This document shows, one piece after another, positions 1 through 7,180 of a stretch of 33,610 nucleotides of DNA. The DNA is taken from positions 1-33,610 of the forward strand of contig UQYM01000030.1 in NCBI GenBank assembly GCA_900545315.1. Direction: 5' to 3'. A program made the translations under genes and the position numbers. How positions within the stretch are numbered: the stretch's first letter is position 1; each line of letters begins with the position of its first letter. Below the pieces are notes generated by a model that was not told where the DNA came from, did no database searches, and saw only the letters and a list, made by a program, of their open reading frames with translations. The DNA is from an uncultured Alistipes sp. Its GTDB lineage: Bacteria > Bacteroidota > Bacteroidia > Bacteroidales > Rikenellaceae.

Positions 1-113
1 TGACCTCCCTACGACGGGCCGCCGGCCGAAACATCAAAGGGCTGATCGGATCGGACGTCCTCTCCGAATACCACATCAGCATCGATTTCAAAAACTACGA
101 ACTCAAAATTTAA
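1..113 (+). CDS. C-terminal end of a possible retropepsin-like aspartic protease (partial)
   Basis: An open frame runs in from the left edge and stops at TAA 111-113, giving about 36 residues. It ends with GLIGSDVLSEYHISIDF followed by a short basic tail. A Gly-hydrophobic-Gly-x-Asp-hydrophobic-Leu stretch followed by a tyrosine and an 'IDF/IDY' strand is typical of the last part of clan AA (retropepsin-like) aspartic proteases, where it forms the final hydrophobic-hydrophobic-Gly core. The catalytic Asp-Thr-Gly would lie upstream, outside the window, so the assignment rests on this tail alone. Codon use and the smooth frame support a real gene. The antisense open frame over the same bases is a shadow. 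Confidence 0.5.
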   Translation, partial: TSLRRAAGRNIKGLIGSDVLSEYHISIDFKNYELKI

Positions 114-132
114 CCATTTATTAGGGGCCATA

Positions 133-210
133 ATGTCAAATATTAAAAAACAAGACAAGGCGGCGCTCGATATGATGCTAAAGAATGGGGAACACAAATT
201 TTTTTTATGA
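133..210 (+). CDS. 25-residue small ORF ending at a T8 tract
   Basis: ATG at 133 opens a 25-codon frame that begins MSNIKKQDKAALDMMLKNG and ends at TGA 208-210 just after a run of eight T (199-206). It starts 20 bases after the stop of the upstream partial gene, so it could be cotranscribed with it. The TGA overlaps the ATG of the next small frame as ATGA. One extra T in the run would fuse the two frames into a single protein of about 48 residues. I do not recognise either half. It may be a real small protein, one half of a frameshifted gene, or chance. Confidence 0.3.
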   Translation: MSNIKKQDKAALDMMLKNGEHKFFL

Positions 211-278
211 CTGCCAACGAACTTTATCAGTTTTTTAAATCAGTAACAAAAAAATTGATCAAGCCAACTAAATCATAA
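207..278 (+). CDS. 23-residue small ORF overlapping the previous stop (ATGA)
   Basis: ATG 207-209 overlaps the TGA of the upstream 25-codon frame. The product begins MTANELYQFFKSV and is lysine rich at its end, stopping at TAA 276-278. ATGA overlaps are typical of translational coupling, but the eight-T run just before it also makes a frameshift (real or artefactual) plausible. No family is recognised. Confidence 0.25.
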   Translation: MTANELYQFFKSVTKKLIKPTKS

Positions 279-282
279 ACTC

Positions 283-312
283 TTTGCAGAATTGGAAATA
301 TTAATATCTTTG
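283..312 (+). promoter_or_regulatory. Bacteroidetes-type promoter for the zinc-ribbon gene
   Basis: TTTG at 283-286 and TATCTTTG at 305-312 match the Bacteroidetes -33/-7 consensus (TTTG and TAnnTTTG) with an 18-base spacer. Transcription would start near 318, leaving a leader of about 95 bases before the ATG at 415. Confidence 0.55.
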
Positions 313-330
313 TAATGGATTCACAATGTT

Positions 331-357
331 ATTACTAATATTTTGTATATTAGCAAT
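331..357. promoter_or_regulatory. AT-rich inverted repeat in the leader of the zinc-ribbon gene
   Basis: CTAATAT (335-341) and ATATTAG (347-353) form a 7-base inverted repeat around TTTGT. It extends to ATT/AAT on the outside with one mismatch. It lies just downstream of the predicted start of transcription, where an operator or a weak RNA hairpin could act. AT-rich palindromes also arise by chance. Confidence 0.25.
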
Positions 358-414
358 ATAGATAAATAGATTTTGGTTACTGCTTAATTACAAACAACCA
401 TAATATTTAATATC

Positions 415-801
415 ATGGACAATACTGAAATCAGATGTCCCAAATGCAAGTCTACAAATCTACATGTATCACAAAAGGGATTTAGCGGAGGTAAAGCATT
501 GGCTGGAGCTTTAACAGTTGGTGCACTCGGATTGCTCGCAGGAACAATAGGTAGTAAAAATATTGAAATCACCTGCTTGAATTGTGGACATAAATTCAAT
601 CCAGTAAAAGAAGCAAAACGCGAGCAACAAAATAAGGCCATGCAAGAAATGGCAGAAAATAATCCTATAGGATTAGTCATACTTTTGCTTTGTGTAGGAC
701 TTGCAGTAGTACTATTATTTATCTCCGGGGTGTCGATCTGGTGGTCAATAGCTCTATTTGTGGCTGCCATTATAATACCTTTGTTTACAGGTAAAAAATA
801 G
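415..801 (+). CDS. Zinc-ribbon membrane protein, function unknown
   Basis: The 128-residue product starts with a zinc-ribbon half-site CPKC (residues 9-12) and has a second half-site CLNC at about residues 54-57, so four cysteines could hold one zinc. Between them lies a glycine/alanine-rich hydrophobic stretch (about 25-47), a layout common in small bacterial zinc-ribbon proteins. Two further hydrophobic segments at about 84-104 and 107-124 look like membrane helices, and the protein ends in GKK. It is probably an inner-membrane protein with a cytoplasmic zinc finger. The gene stands alone, with its own promoter and a strong hairpin right after the stop. No enzymatic motif is visible and I do not assign a function. 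Confidence 0.8.
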   Translation: MDNTEIRCPKCKSTNLHVSQKGFSGGKALAGALTVGALGLLAGTIGSKNIEITCLNCGHKFNPVKEAKREQQNKAMQEMAENNPIGLVILLLCVGLAVVLLFISGVSIWWSIALFVAAIIIPLFTGKK

Positions 802-804
802 TTT

Positions 805-854
805 ATTACAAAGAATAAGGCCTAGATTTATTTCTAGGCCTTATTCTTTGTAAT
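805..854 (+). terminator. Perfect 22-bp hairpin after the zinc-ribbon gene
   Basis: Bases 805-826 are perfectly complementary to 833-854, with a 6-base loop (827-832), starting 3 bases after the stop codon. There is no long T run after it, so it may act as a terminator in both directions or protect the 3' end of the mRNA. The stem is unusually long and completely paired. Confidence 0.6.
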
Positions 855-1285
855 ATTCCTCAACATATTTGCTCGTCTTTGAATTTCCCCTTATCCTACT
901 TCTATTATCTCAGTTGATTTAAATTATATTTACGCCTTCAAAAATTGATAAAGGTATTTCAGACCTATCAAAGTAGTGCTGCGTTCCCGTATCGATAGCA
1001 AGCAGGACCGCATCCGGCACGATGGGGCAGGCTTATTTTTGTTTGGCAAACATGGTCCCAAGGGCCCCAATAAAGGCAAAAATAAATATCAAAATTCCTA
1101 ACATCTTGTTAATGGTATCTGGTTGGTGGTAATGCTGGTGGATAGGGCCTCGACCCCTATATGGGTTAGGCAAAGCTGCGGTTATGGGTCTATAGCGTGT
1201 GTCTCCGAGCTACCATAAGTACTACGCTGAAAGTAACGCTCAACAAGCCCAATGGGGCGGTTTGATAGGGTGACGTGACGCTTCG
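855..1285. other. Stretch without a confident gene
   Basis: Apart from the 23-codon hydrophobic ORF on the minus strand (1033-1104), I see no gene with a recognisable product here. The minus strand carries an open frame that continues past the stop of the membrane protein at 1584 as far as 1182, described under findings. The region looks like decaying accessory DNA. Confidence 0.4.
1033..1104 (-). CDS. 23-residue hydrophobic peptide (possible small membrane protein)
   Basis: ATG at 1104 gives MLGILIFIFAFIGALGTMFAKQK, a single hydrophobic segment with a basic tail, the shape of a one-pass small membrane protein. The same frame stays open further upstream, without an ATG, through a proline- and histidine-rich stretch to a TTG near 1173. 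A 46-residue form is therefore possible. No promoter or ribosome site decides between them. It could be a real small protein or the tail of a decayed gene. Confidence 0.3.
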   Translation of the reverse strand: MLGILIFIFAFIGALGTMFAKQK

Positions 1286-1489
1286 TCAAACGCATCCTTG
1301 GCGGCCTGTTCCCGATGGGTCGGGCGGCGAAAGAGGATAATGTTCCTTTTCGTAGGCGATGACCACCTCCGAAAAGATGGTTAACTCTATGGCGGATGGA
1401 TCTGTCGCAGGGGTTGTTTCCTGCACTAACGGCAAAAGCTCTTCGATCTTTTGGAGCGCGTATTCGTATTGCAGTTGGCTGATATGCAT
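1286..1489 (-). pseudogene. Truncated HigA-like antitoxin N-terminus
   Basis: The 67-residue frame begins MHISQLQYEYALQKIEELL and continues with a conserved-looking block around 'ELTIFSEVVIAYEKEHYPL' and 'PPDP'. This pattern (a paired helix, then ...AYE.EHYP...PPDP) is the N-terminal region of HigA/Xre-type antitoxins, which normally continues into a helix-turn-helix domain of about 60 residues. Here the frame stops 9 residues after PPDP, and no other frame downstream encodes a helix-turn-helix. No HigB/RelE-type toxin is visible next to it. I call it a truncated remnant. A stand-alone small protein is possible. Similarity is judged by eye only. Confidence 0.45.
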
Positions 1490-1583
1490 CCTGTGGCTGA
1501 ACTATTATTGGTTGAACAATCTCTGATTTTAAATCGTGGTGCAGCTCCAGCTCCCTCTTGTGCTGGAACCAATCGTCCGCGTA

Positions 1584-2015
1584 TCAAAGCCCAAGTTTTG
1601 AGCCCAGGTAATCGAAAAAGGTGATCGAATCATCCTTTCTGTGCTCCTGTTCTACTTGGGTGATGCGTTTTTCGATCAAGCGTAAAGTTTTGTATGGGGC
1701 TTGGCAGTCGCGGGCAACCTCTATATAACGCTGTAAGACTGCAAGGCTGGTCTCCCGTTCCAGATAATCGATGATGCGATCGCGCGAAGCCGTTACCGGA
1801 TTGGGAAAGGAGATGGTGATCTCCAAGTCGTTCTCAGGGTTGACCTGGGTAATCTCCAAGTCATACTCCGAAGAGGTTCGGGCGGCCTGTGCCCGCTGAC
1901 GAGCCATCTTTCGCCGCCGTCGCTCGTCGCTACGTCTCGCACTCAGAAAACCCACGATGAACCATAGAATCGTCAGAATGATGCCGCAAGTAACTATAAA
2001 CCAAAAATCATACAT
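1584..2015 (-). CDS. Single-pass membrane protein of unknown function
   Basis: ATG at 2015 (MYDFWFIVTCG) gives 143 residues. A longer frame back to 2054 would need a TTG start and is less likely. Residues about 4-24 form one membrane helix. It is followed by an arginine-rich stretch (SARRSDERRRRKMARQR), which predicts a cytoplasmic C-terminal part by the positive-inside rule. That part is mostly charged and helical, with 'FDYLGSKLGL' at the end. No known domain is recognised. Downstream, the reading frame stays open in phase for 133 codons after the TGA (see findings). Promoter not identified. Confidence 0.6.
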   Translation of the reverse strand: MYDFWFIVTCGIILTILWFIVGFLSARRSDERRRRKMARQRAQAARTSSEYDLEITQVNPENDLEITISFPNPVTASRDRIIDYLERETSLAVLQRYIEVARDCQAPYKTLRLIEKRITQVEQEHRKDDSITFFDYLGSKLGL

Positions 2016-2144
2016 AACCAAGAATTTGTCGGATGTAACGAATAACTGGCCCAAAAAAAAAGGCTGGGGGCACTCCGCAGTCTCTTATCTTCATTCAAGA
2101 GCGCAACGGATGTATATAGTGGGTGTGACGTAGAGGATATAGAC

Positions 2145-2183
2145 TAAAAAAAGAGTTACGATTCGCGCTGTCGTAACTCTTTT
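2145..2183 (-). terminator. Rho-independent terminator of the tRNA gene
   Basis: Bases 2149-2161 pair perfectly with 2171-2183 (13 bp, 9-base loop). On the minus strand the stem is followed by a run of T (A 2146-2152 on the plus strand). It sits 8 bases beyond the 3' end of the tRNA. Confidence 0.8.
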
Positions 2184-2190
2184 GTACGGG

Positions 2191-2264
2191 TGGGCCCAGA
2201 GGGGCATGATCCCACGACCTTCGGATTATGAGTCCGCTGCTCTGACCAACTGAGCTATGGGCCC
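2191..2264 (-). tRNA. tRNA with CAU anticodon (Met or lysidine-modified Ile), unusual T-arm
   Basis: Read on the minus strand, the acceptor stem GGGCCCA pairs fully with TGGGCCC, followed by discriminator A. The D-arm is GCTC/GAGC around AGTTGGTCA, and the anticodon loop is CTCATAA, so the anticodon is CAU. CCA is not encoded. The T-arm is odd: the loop reads ATCATGC instead of the usual TTCrAnY, position 58 is T instead of the near-universal A, and the T-stem has a T-T mismatch. The first pair of the anticodon stem is G-A. The gene has a clean promoter and a terminator, so it is expressed. CAU could mean elongator Met or AUA-reading Ile. The first acceptor pair is G-C, so it is not a typical initiator tRNA. 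Confidence 0.85.
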
Positions 2265-2330
2265 TTACGTATGTAGAAGCAATCTGATCCCAGGATATTG
2301 TGACCCTGGTAGCGCTCCATTGCTCGAGCA

Positions 2331-2361
2331 CAAAAATAGTGCATTTTTACCAATCTACAAA
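2331..2361 (-). promoter_or_regulatory. Consensus Bacteroidetes promoter of the tRNA gene
   Basis: On the minus strand TTTG (2361-2358) and TATTTTTG (2338-2331) are separated by exactly 19 bases, a perfect match to the housekeeping sigma consensus of the phylum. Transcription would start near 2324, about 60 bases before the tRNA. Confidence 0.75.
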
Positions 2362-2740
2362 TAGGGGAGTTTGTATAGACCTCTCTAACATCATGTAGTT
2401 TTTTATTGAGGTTTTATTGAGACCCGCGGAAAATTCAGCAATCTGCATTTGTATGTGGCTTTCAATGCTGACCATTGCATGACAGTCCGTCCTGTGAGCG
2501 ATTTTGGGCTATCGTTTCGCAATCTCGATATGCGCATGCGACGGTTCGGACCATCGTTTTGGCTGTTGTTGAGGCGGAGGGGAGGTTGCGGCCAGCTGAG
2601 CTGAGCGCCGAATAGTGAGGTGTGTAGTTGCGTTCGAATTTTTATTGATGCATGGCACGCAGGACAACCCCTGGAGTAACATGTATTGTTTACTCTGTGG
2701 CCCTACCTACTTGTCGGGCAGGCAACGGATGAGGACTGTT
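2362..2740. other. Intergenic stretch, nothing recognised
   Basis: This stretch lies between the tRNA promoter and the 3' end of dsbD. It contains a short direct repeat (TTTTATTGAG twice near 2400-2420) but no convincing gene, and I found no clear terminator for dsbD. Confidence 0.5.
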
Positions 2741-4924
2741 TTATTTTTCCGCGTGGAAGCGTTCGACTCCGGTTTGCAAGAACTGGACAAACTGATCGAT
2801 GTCGAGGTTGTATCCGCGGCCGGGAACCAACTGATTGCCAGCCGTGTCAAGAATCATGTAGTAGGGTTGCGAATTGATCCCAAACTGCTTGTGTGCAAAG
2901 TGGGCGTTGATCTTTCCTAACCCCTTGAGCACCTTTCCCGTTTCGGTAGTGACCCAATCCTCCTGCGGCAACTCCTTTTTGTCGTCGGAGTAGAGTGCTA
3001 CGATGACGAAATTATTCCGCAACCGGTTCAATACCTGCGGGTCGGACCAGACGCGCGCCTCCATCTCCCGACAGTTGACGCAGCCATGTCCAGTATAGTC
3101 GACAAAGAGCGGTTTGTTGACTTTGCGTGCATACTCCAACGCCTCCTGATAGTCGAAGAAGCCTTGCAGCCCGTGGGGCAGGCTGAGAAAATCACTGTAT
3201 TTCGGCGCGGGCGTGCCATCCGTAACGGTGGATGGGGCGGTTGAGGTCGAGGGGGCTTCGGAACCCAGTACAAAATCCTGCGTATGAAGCGGTGGCAGGT
3301 AACCCGACAGCCCTTTTAGCGGAGCGCCCCACATGCCTGGCAACATATAGATCACAAACGCAAAGGTGATGATGGCCAGCAGCAGTCGGGTGACTCCGAT
3401 CTTTTGTGTATCGCTGTCGTGTGCAAATCGGATCTTGCCCAAGAGGTAGAGTCCCAGCAGCGAGAAGATGGCGATCCAAAGGGCCAAATATATCTCACGA
3501 TCGAGAATGCCCCAATGGTAGGTCTGGTCTGCCACGCTGAGGAATTTGAGGCCGAGAGCCAACTCCAGGAATCCGAGCACCACTTTGACTGAATTCAGCC
3601 AACCTCCACTCTTTGGCAGATTTTTCAACAGTGATGGGAAGAGTGCAAAAAGGGTGAAGGGCAGTGCAAAGGCTGCGGAGAAGGCCAGCATGGTGATGAC
3701 CGGTGCCCACACCTCCCCGGAGGTTGATTTGATCAATACCGAGCCGACGATGGGACCGGTGCAGGAGAAGGAGACCAGCACAAGCGTCAGGGCCATGAAG
3801 AAGACACCGATCAGTCCGCCTTTGTCCGCTTTGCTGTCGCTCTTGTTGATGAGCCAGCTGGGCATGGTGATCTCAAAGGCCCCGAAGAAGGAGGCGGCAA
3901 AGATCATGAAGACCAGGAAGAAGATGATGTTTGGAATCCAGTGGGTTGCCAGCCAGTTGAAGATGTCGGCTGTAACCGCTTCGCCACCAATGAGCTGCGT
4001 GATCAGAATGATGACAGCGATCGGTACGGTATAAAGCAGGATGATGCAGAGTCCATACAGGGCCGCCATGGTACGTCCGCGGGTCTTGTTCTCACTGCTT
4101 TTGAGGAAGAAGGAGACGGTCATCGGCACCATCGGGAAGACGCACGGCGTCAGCAGTGCGGCAAAACCCCACAAGATGGCCTCGATAATGGCACTCCAGA
4201 GTGATCCCCCCTGAGTGGCTGTTGAATCTGCCGCCTCGACAGTAGATTGGACATTGTCGGATGCGGTTGTCGCTCCGAGCCTCGTTACATCGGTAGTCGC
4301 GAGGGTATCCCCGTTGGCAGCGGTGCCGTTGAGTTGATCAACTGAACCCGCTGTTGTGGAGGGATTGTTTGAGGCAGATCCCGCAGATTGACCTGCAGCT
4401 GCCGACTGGCGAGTTGCATCAGTGCCGTTTGCCGAGGCTGTCGAAGTCTGTCCATTAGGGTCTCCCACCGTGATCAGGAAATCTTGATCAGCAGGGGGAA
4501 GGCAACTGCTTTCATCGCAGGCCATCCACTCCACCGTGGCGGCGATTTTGGTGCCTGCAACCGAAGGAGCCAACTTGACCTGTTGTACAAAGGTGGCTCG
4601 TCCGGTAAAGGTCCCGATCTCCATTTCGAAGAGCGGATCATACTTCTTGTGAGGAGTACTCTGCTGCTTCACCGAGCCAACCAGCGTGTAGCTTTTGTTT
4701 GGCTTGAAGGTGATCGTCGTGGCGTTGGGTCCCCCCTCGTAGGGGCCCATATCGTACATGTGCCACGGAGCCTCTATCCGAGCCGTGAATCGAATGGTAT
4801 AGATTCCATTCGATCCCTTTTCGATCGATGTGTTCCAGTGTACCGGATTCTCCTGAGCGCGTAGCATCCCCACGCTGGCCAGGACAACCAGCAGGAACAG
4901 CCCAATTTTTTTGAAAGGTGCCAT
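2741..4924 (-). CDS. dsbD: Thiol:disulfide interchange protein DsbD
   Basis: The 727-residue protein moves electrons from cytoplasmic thioredoxin across the inner membrane to periplasmic partners. A signal peptide (about 1-23, ending LRA) leads into an N-terminal periplasmic domain with the cysteine pair C136/C141 (ACDESSCLPP). A low-complexity Ser/Thr/Ala/Gly linker (about 155-240) follows. The membrane domain (about 243-540) carries the paired cysteines C261 (TPCVFPMVP) and C388 (SCTGP). The C-terminal thioredoxin-like domain has GCVNC (C615/C618). All six redox cysteines of the family are present. The start is the ATG at 4924. It lies 95 bases after the PurF-type gene on the same strand and may be cotranscribed with it. 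The long linker is more repetitive than in enterobacterial DsbD. Confidence 0.93.
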   Translation of the reverse strand: MAPFKKIGLFLLVVLASVGMLRAQENPVHWNTSIEKGSNGIYTIRFTARIEAPWHMYDMGPYEGGPNATTITFKPNKSYTLVGSVKQQSTPHKKYDPLFEMEIGTFTGRATFVQQVKLAPSVAGTKIAATVEWMACDESSCLPPADQDFLITVGDPNGQTSTASANGTDATRQSAAAGQSAGSASNNPSTTAGSVDQLNGTAANGDTLATTDVTRLGATTASDNVQSTVEAADSTATQGGSLWSAIIEAILWGFAALLTPCVFPMVPMTVSFFLKSSENKTRGRTMAALYGLCIILLYTVPIAVIILITQLIGGEAVTADIFNWLATHWIPNIIFFLVFMIFAASFFGAFEITMPSWLINKSDSKADKGGLIGVFFMALTLVLVSFSCTGPIVGSVLIKSTSGEVWAPVITMLAFSAAFALPFTLFALFPSLLKNLPKSGGWLNSVKVVLGFLELALGLKFLSVADQTYHWGILDREIYLALWIAIFSLLGLYLLGKIRFAHDSDTQKIGVTRLLLAIITFAFVIYMLPGMWGAPLKGLSGYLPPLHTQDFVLGSEAPSTSTAPSTVTDGTPAPKYSDFLSLPHGLQGFFDYQEALEYARKVNKPLFVDYTGHGCVNCREMEARVWSDPQVLNRLRNNFVIVALYSDDKKELPQEDWVTTETGKVLKGLGKINAHFAHKQFGINSQPYYMILDTAGNQLVPGRGYNLDIDQFVQFLQTGVERFHAEK

Positions 4925-5019
4925 CTCGTTGAGCTTTTATGGATCGAGCGGGCTGGTACCTGGCCTCATCCCTGGAGGACCGTCCGGTCGTGCAGAGAAT
5001 CAGGACGTCAGGAGCAGAA

Positions 5020-6921
5020 TCAATAGGCCCGTTCGTTACGGTTTTCGTAGAAGTTGATGAATGCTTTATTGGCCACTACATTACCACCGGGGGTGGGGTA
5101 GTTGCCCGTAAAGTACCAGTCGCCGTTGTGGATGGGAATAGCTCGGTGCAGATTCTCCACACTTTGGTAAATCACCTCCACTTTGGCGTGGATGTCGGGA
5201 GCGGTGACGATTTGGGCCACTTTGTCCGAAATCTCCTGGTCGGTGAATGGTTCGTAAATCTTTTTTACGCAGTTGACCACCTCGCTCCGATCCAGCCCCA
5301 TCTGGATTTTCGCTTTGTGATACACCTCGTCGATCACGTAATCCATACCCCGTTCTTTGAGTAGGGCTATGGCCGCTTTGAAGGCGACGAAATCACCCAA
5401 ACGTGACATGTCAATGCCGTAGCAGTCCGGGTAGCGGATTTGTGGTGCAGAAGAGCAGATAATGATCTTCTTGGGTTTGAGTCGGTCGAGAATGCGGATG
5501 ATGCTGCGACGCAGGGTAGTGCCACGTACGATCGAGTCGTCGATCACCACCAGGTTGTCTTGACCGGGACGTACGGTGCCGTAGGTGATGTCGTAAACGT
5601 GAGTAACCAGGTCATCGCGTTCGTCATCCTGCGTGATGAAGGTACGCATCTTGACATCCTTGATGGCCACCTTCTCGATCCGTGGACGATAGTGCAGAAT
5701 CTCGTGCAGACGCTCTTCGGTCAAGTGGTCTTTTTCGGCCATGATTCTCTTGACACGGGTCTCTGCGCAGGTGGCGTCCAACCCTTCGGACAACCCGAAG
5801 AAGGCACTTTCGGCCGTGTTGGGGATGTATGAAAAGACGGTATGTTCAATATCGTCATCGATGCTTTTCAGAATTTGAGGAATCAGCAGTCGGCCTAAAG
5901 CTTTGCGTTCCCGATAGATATCCTGGTCACTGCCGCGTGAGAAGTAGATGCGTTCAAACGAGCAGGGGTGTACCTCCTGTGGCGCAATAAAACGCTCAAC
6001 CGAGTAGTTGCCATCTCGACGAACCATCAGGGCATGTCCTGGGGCCAGCTCCTGTACGCTTTCGTAGCTAACGTTAAATGTGGTTTGGATAACGGCACGT
6101 TCCGATGCGGCGACAATCACCTCGTCGTCAGCATAATAGTGGGCCGGACGAATGCCGCAAGGATCCCGCATGATGAAGGCGTCGCCGTGGCCGATCATAC
6201 CGCCAATGACGTATCCGCCGTCCCAGCGACGAGCCGAAAGTGACAGAATCTCTTTGAGGTCGATATGGCGGGCCAACAGATCGGTGATCTCCCGTTTCGA
6301 GTAGCCCTTCTCTTTGAAGTAACGGTATTTATCTTCGTTTTCGCGGTCGAGGAAGTGGCCGATACGTTCCAGAATGGTGACGGTATCGGTTTTTGCAGAG
6401 GGGTATTGTCCCAGATCAACCAAACGACTATACAGTTCGTCGATGTTGGTGAGGTTGAAGTTGCCGGCAATAACCAGACTCCGAGTCATCCAGTTGTTTT
6501 CGCGAGAGACCGGATGGACGTTTTCAATGTTGTTTTTGCCGAACGTTCCGTAGCGCAGGTGCCCCAAAAAGACCTCACCGGTGAACTCCAAATGCTCCTT
6601 AAGCCAGGTAGGGTTCTTTAAAATAGATGGATCGGCAGCAACCGCTGCTTCAACCTTCTGGTGGATGCGTTGGAAAATGTCTTTAATAGGGGTTGCATCG
6701 TTCGAACGGATGCGATTGATATAGACGTGCCCCGGTTTTGGGTATAGTTTGATATTGGCCAATCCGGCACCGTCCTGTCCGCGGTTGTGCTGCTTCTCCA
6801 TAAGGATCTGCATCTTGTTGAGCCCGTAAAACGGGGTGCCGTACTTCTTAAGATAGAAATCCAACGGCTTGAGCAGCCGGACGAAAGCTATGCCGCATTC
6901 GTGTTTGATCGTATCGCTCAT
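5020..6921 (-). CDS. purF: Amidophosphoribosyltransferase (PurF-type, long Bacteroidetes form)
   Basis: The 633-residue class II glutamine amidotransferase fused to a phosphoribosyltransferase would make phosphoribosylamine, the first step of purine synthesis. A short propeptide MSDTIKHE precedes Cys9, the N-terminal nucleophile exposed by cleavage. The other glutaminase residues are visible: RGQDGAG, the arginine in GHLRYGT, the Asn-rich oxyanion loop AGNFNLTN and the aspartate in KTDTVTI. The PRPP loop is VVIDDSIVRGTT. Candidate iron-sulfur cysteines are near PCSFERIYFSR and RYPDCYG. The start is set at 6921 because the longer frame (to 7026) runs through the promoter at 6940-6972. It is longer than the roughly 470-500 residue classical PurF, with insertions in the glutaminase half and a C-terminal extension. 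A second PurF-like gene lies 1 kb away. Confidence 0.85.
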   Translation of the reverse strand: MSDTIKHECGIAFVRLLKPLDFYLKKYGTPFYGLNKMQILMEKQHNRGQDGAGLANIKLYPKPGHVYINRIRSNDATPIKDIFQRIHQKVEAAVAADPSILKNPTWLKEHLEFTGEVFLGHLRYGTFGKNNIENVHPVSRENNWMTRSLVIAGNFNLTNIDELYSRLVDLGQYPSAKTDTVTILERIGHFLDRENEDKYRYFKEKGYSKREITDLLARHIDLKEILSLSARRWDGGYVIGGMIGHGDAFIMRDPCGIRPAHYYADDEVIVAASERAVIQTTFNVSYESVQELAPGHALMVRRDGNYSVERFIAPQEVHPCSFERIYFSRGSDQDIYRERKALGRLLIPQILKSIDDDIEHTVFSYIPNTAESAFFGLSEGLDATCAETRVKRIMAEKDHLTEERLHEILHYRPRIEKVAIKDVKMRTFITQDDERDDLVTHVYDITYGTVRPGQDNLVVIDDSIVRGTTLRRSIIRILDRLKPKKIIICSSAPQIRYPDCYGIDMSRLGDFVAFKAAIALLKERGMDYVIDEVYHKAKIQMGLDRSEVVNCVKKIYEPFTDQEISDKVAQIVTAPDIHAKVEVIYQSVENLHRAIPIHNGDWYFTGNYPTPGGNVVANKAFINFYENRNERAY

Positions 6922-6939
6922 AGTGGTCTCAAATATGGC

Positions 6940-6972
6940 CAAAGATACGGCTTTTTCATGGGATCTGTCAAA
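6940..6972 (-). promoter_or_regulatory. Promoter of the long purF gene
   Basis: On the minus strand TTTG (6972-6969) is followed after 21 bases by TATCTTTG (6947-6940). Transcription would begin near 6933, only about 12 bases before ATG 6921. This rules out the more distal start codons. Confidence 0.6.
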
Positions 6973-7099
6973 GGTGGGGCCGTTTTTTTTACAGCCATGG
7001 TTTTGCACGGATTTTGTTCGGTGCAATTTGGTTGTAGCGCAGTGTCGGGTCGCGTATAGGATCGGCTTATCGCTCTATCAAAATTATCGATCGGAAATA

Positions 7100-7131
7100 T
7101 TTGGAAATGGAGGACGAATCGGTTTCCTTTG
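7100..7131 (+). promoter_or_regulatory. Promoter of the rubrerythrin gene
   Basis: TTTG at 7100-7103 and TTCCTTTG at 7124-7131, 20 bases apart, fit the Bacteroidetes promoter with one mismatch in the -7 box. Transcription would start near 7138. The only in-frame start triplet of the rubrerythrin frame upstream of the conserved region, TTG 7129-7131, lies inside the -7 box and so cannot be used from this promoter. Confidence 0.5.
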
Positions 7132-7180
7132 CAATACAGAGAAAGAAAACAGTTATCCAACCATTTAATACATTACAATT

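Noticed and set aside
2095..2331. 78-residue minus-strand open frame
   Set aside because: It runs straight through the tRNA gene, its terminator and its promoter.
2615..2920. Plus-strand open frame near the 3' end of dsbD
   Set aside because: It is antisense to the conserved thioredoxin domain and has no recognisable product.
3546..4034. 162-residue plus-strand open frame
   Set aside because: It is fully antisense to the membrane domain of dsbD, which is unmistakable.
6922..7026. 35-residue N-terminal extension of the long PurF
   Set aside because: It overlaps the predicted promoter, and known enzymes begin only a few residues before the catalytic cysteine.
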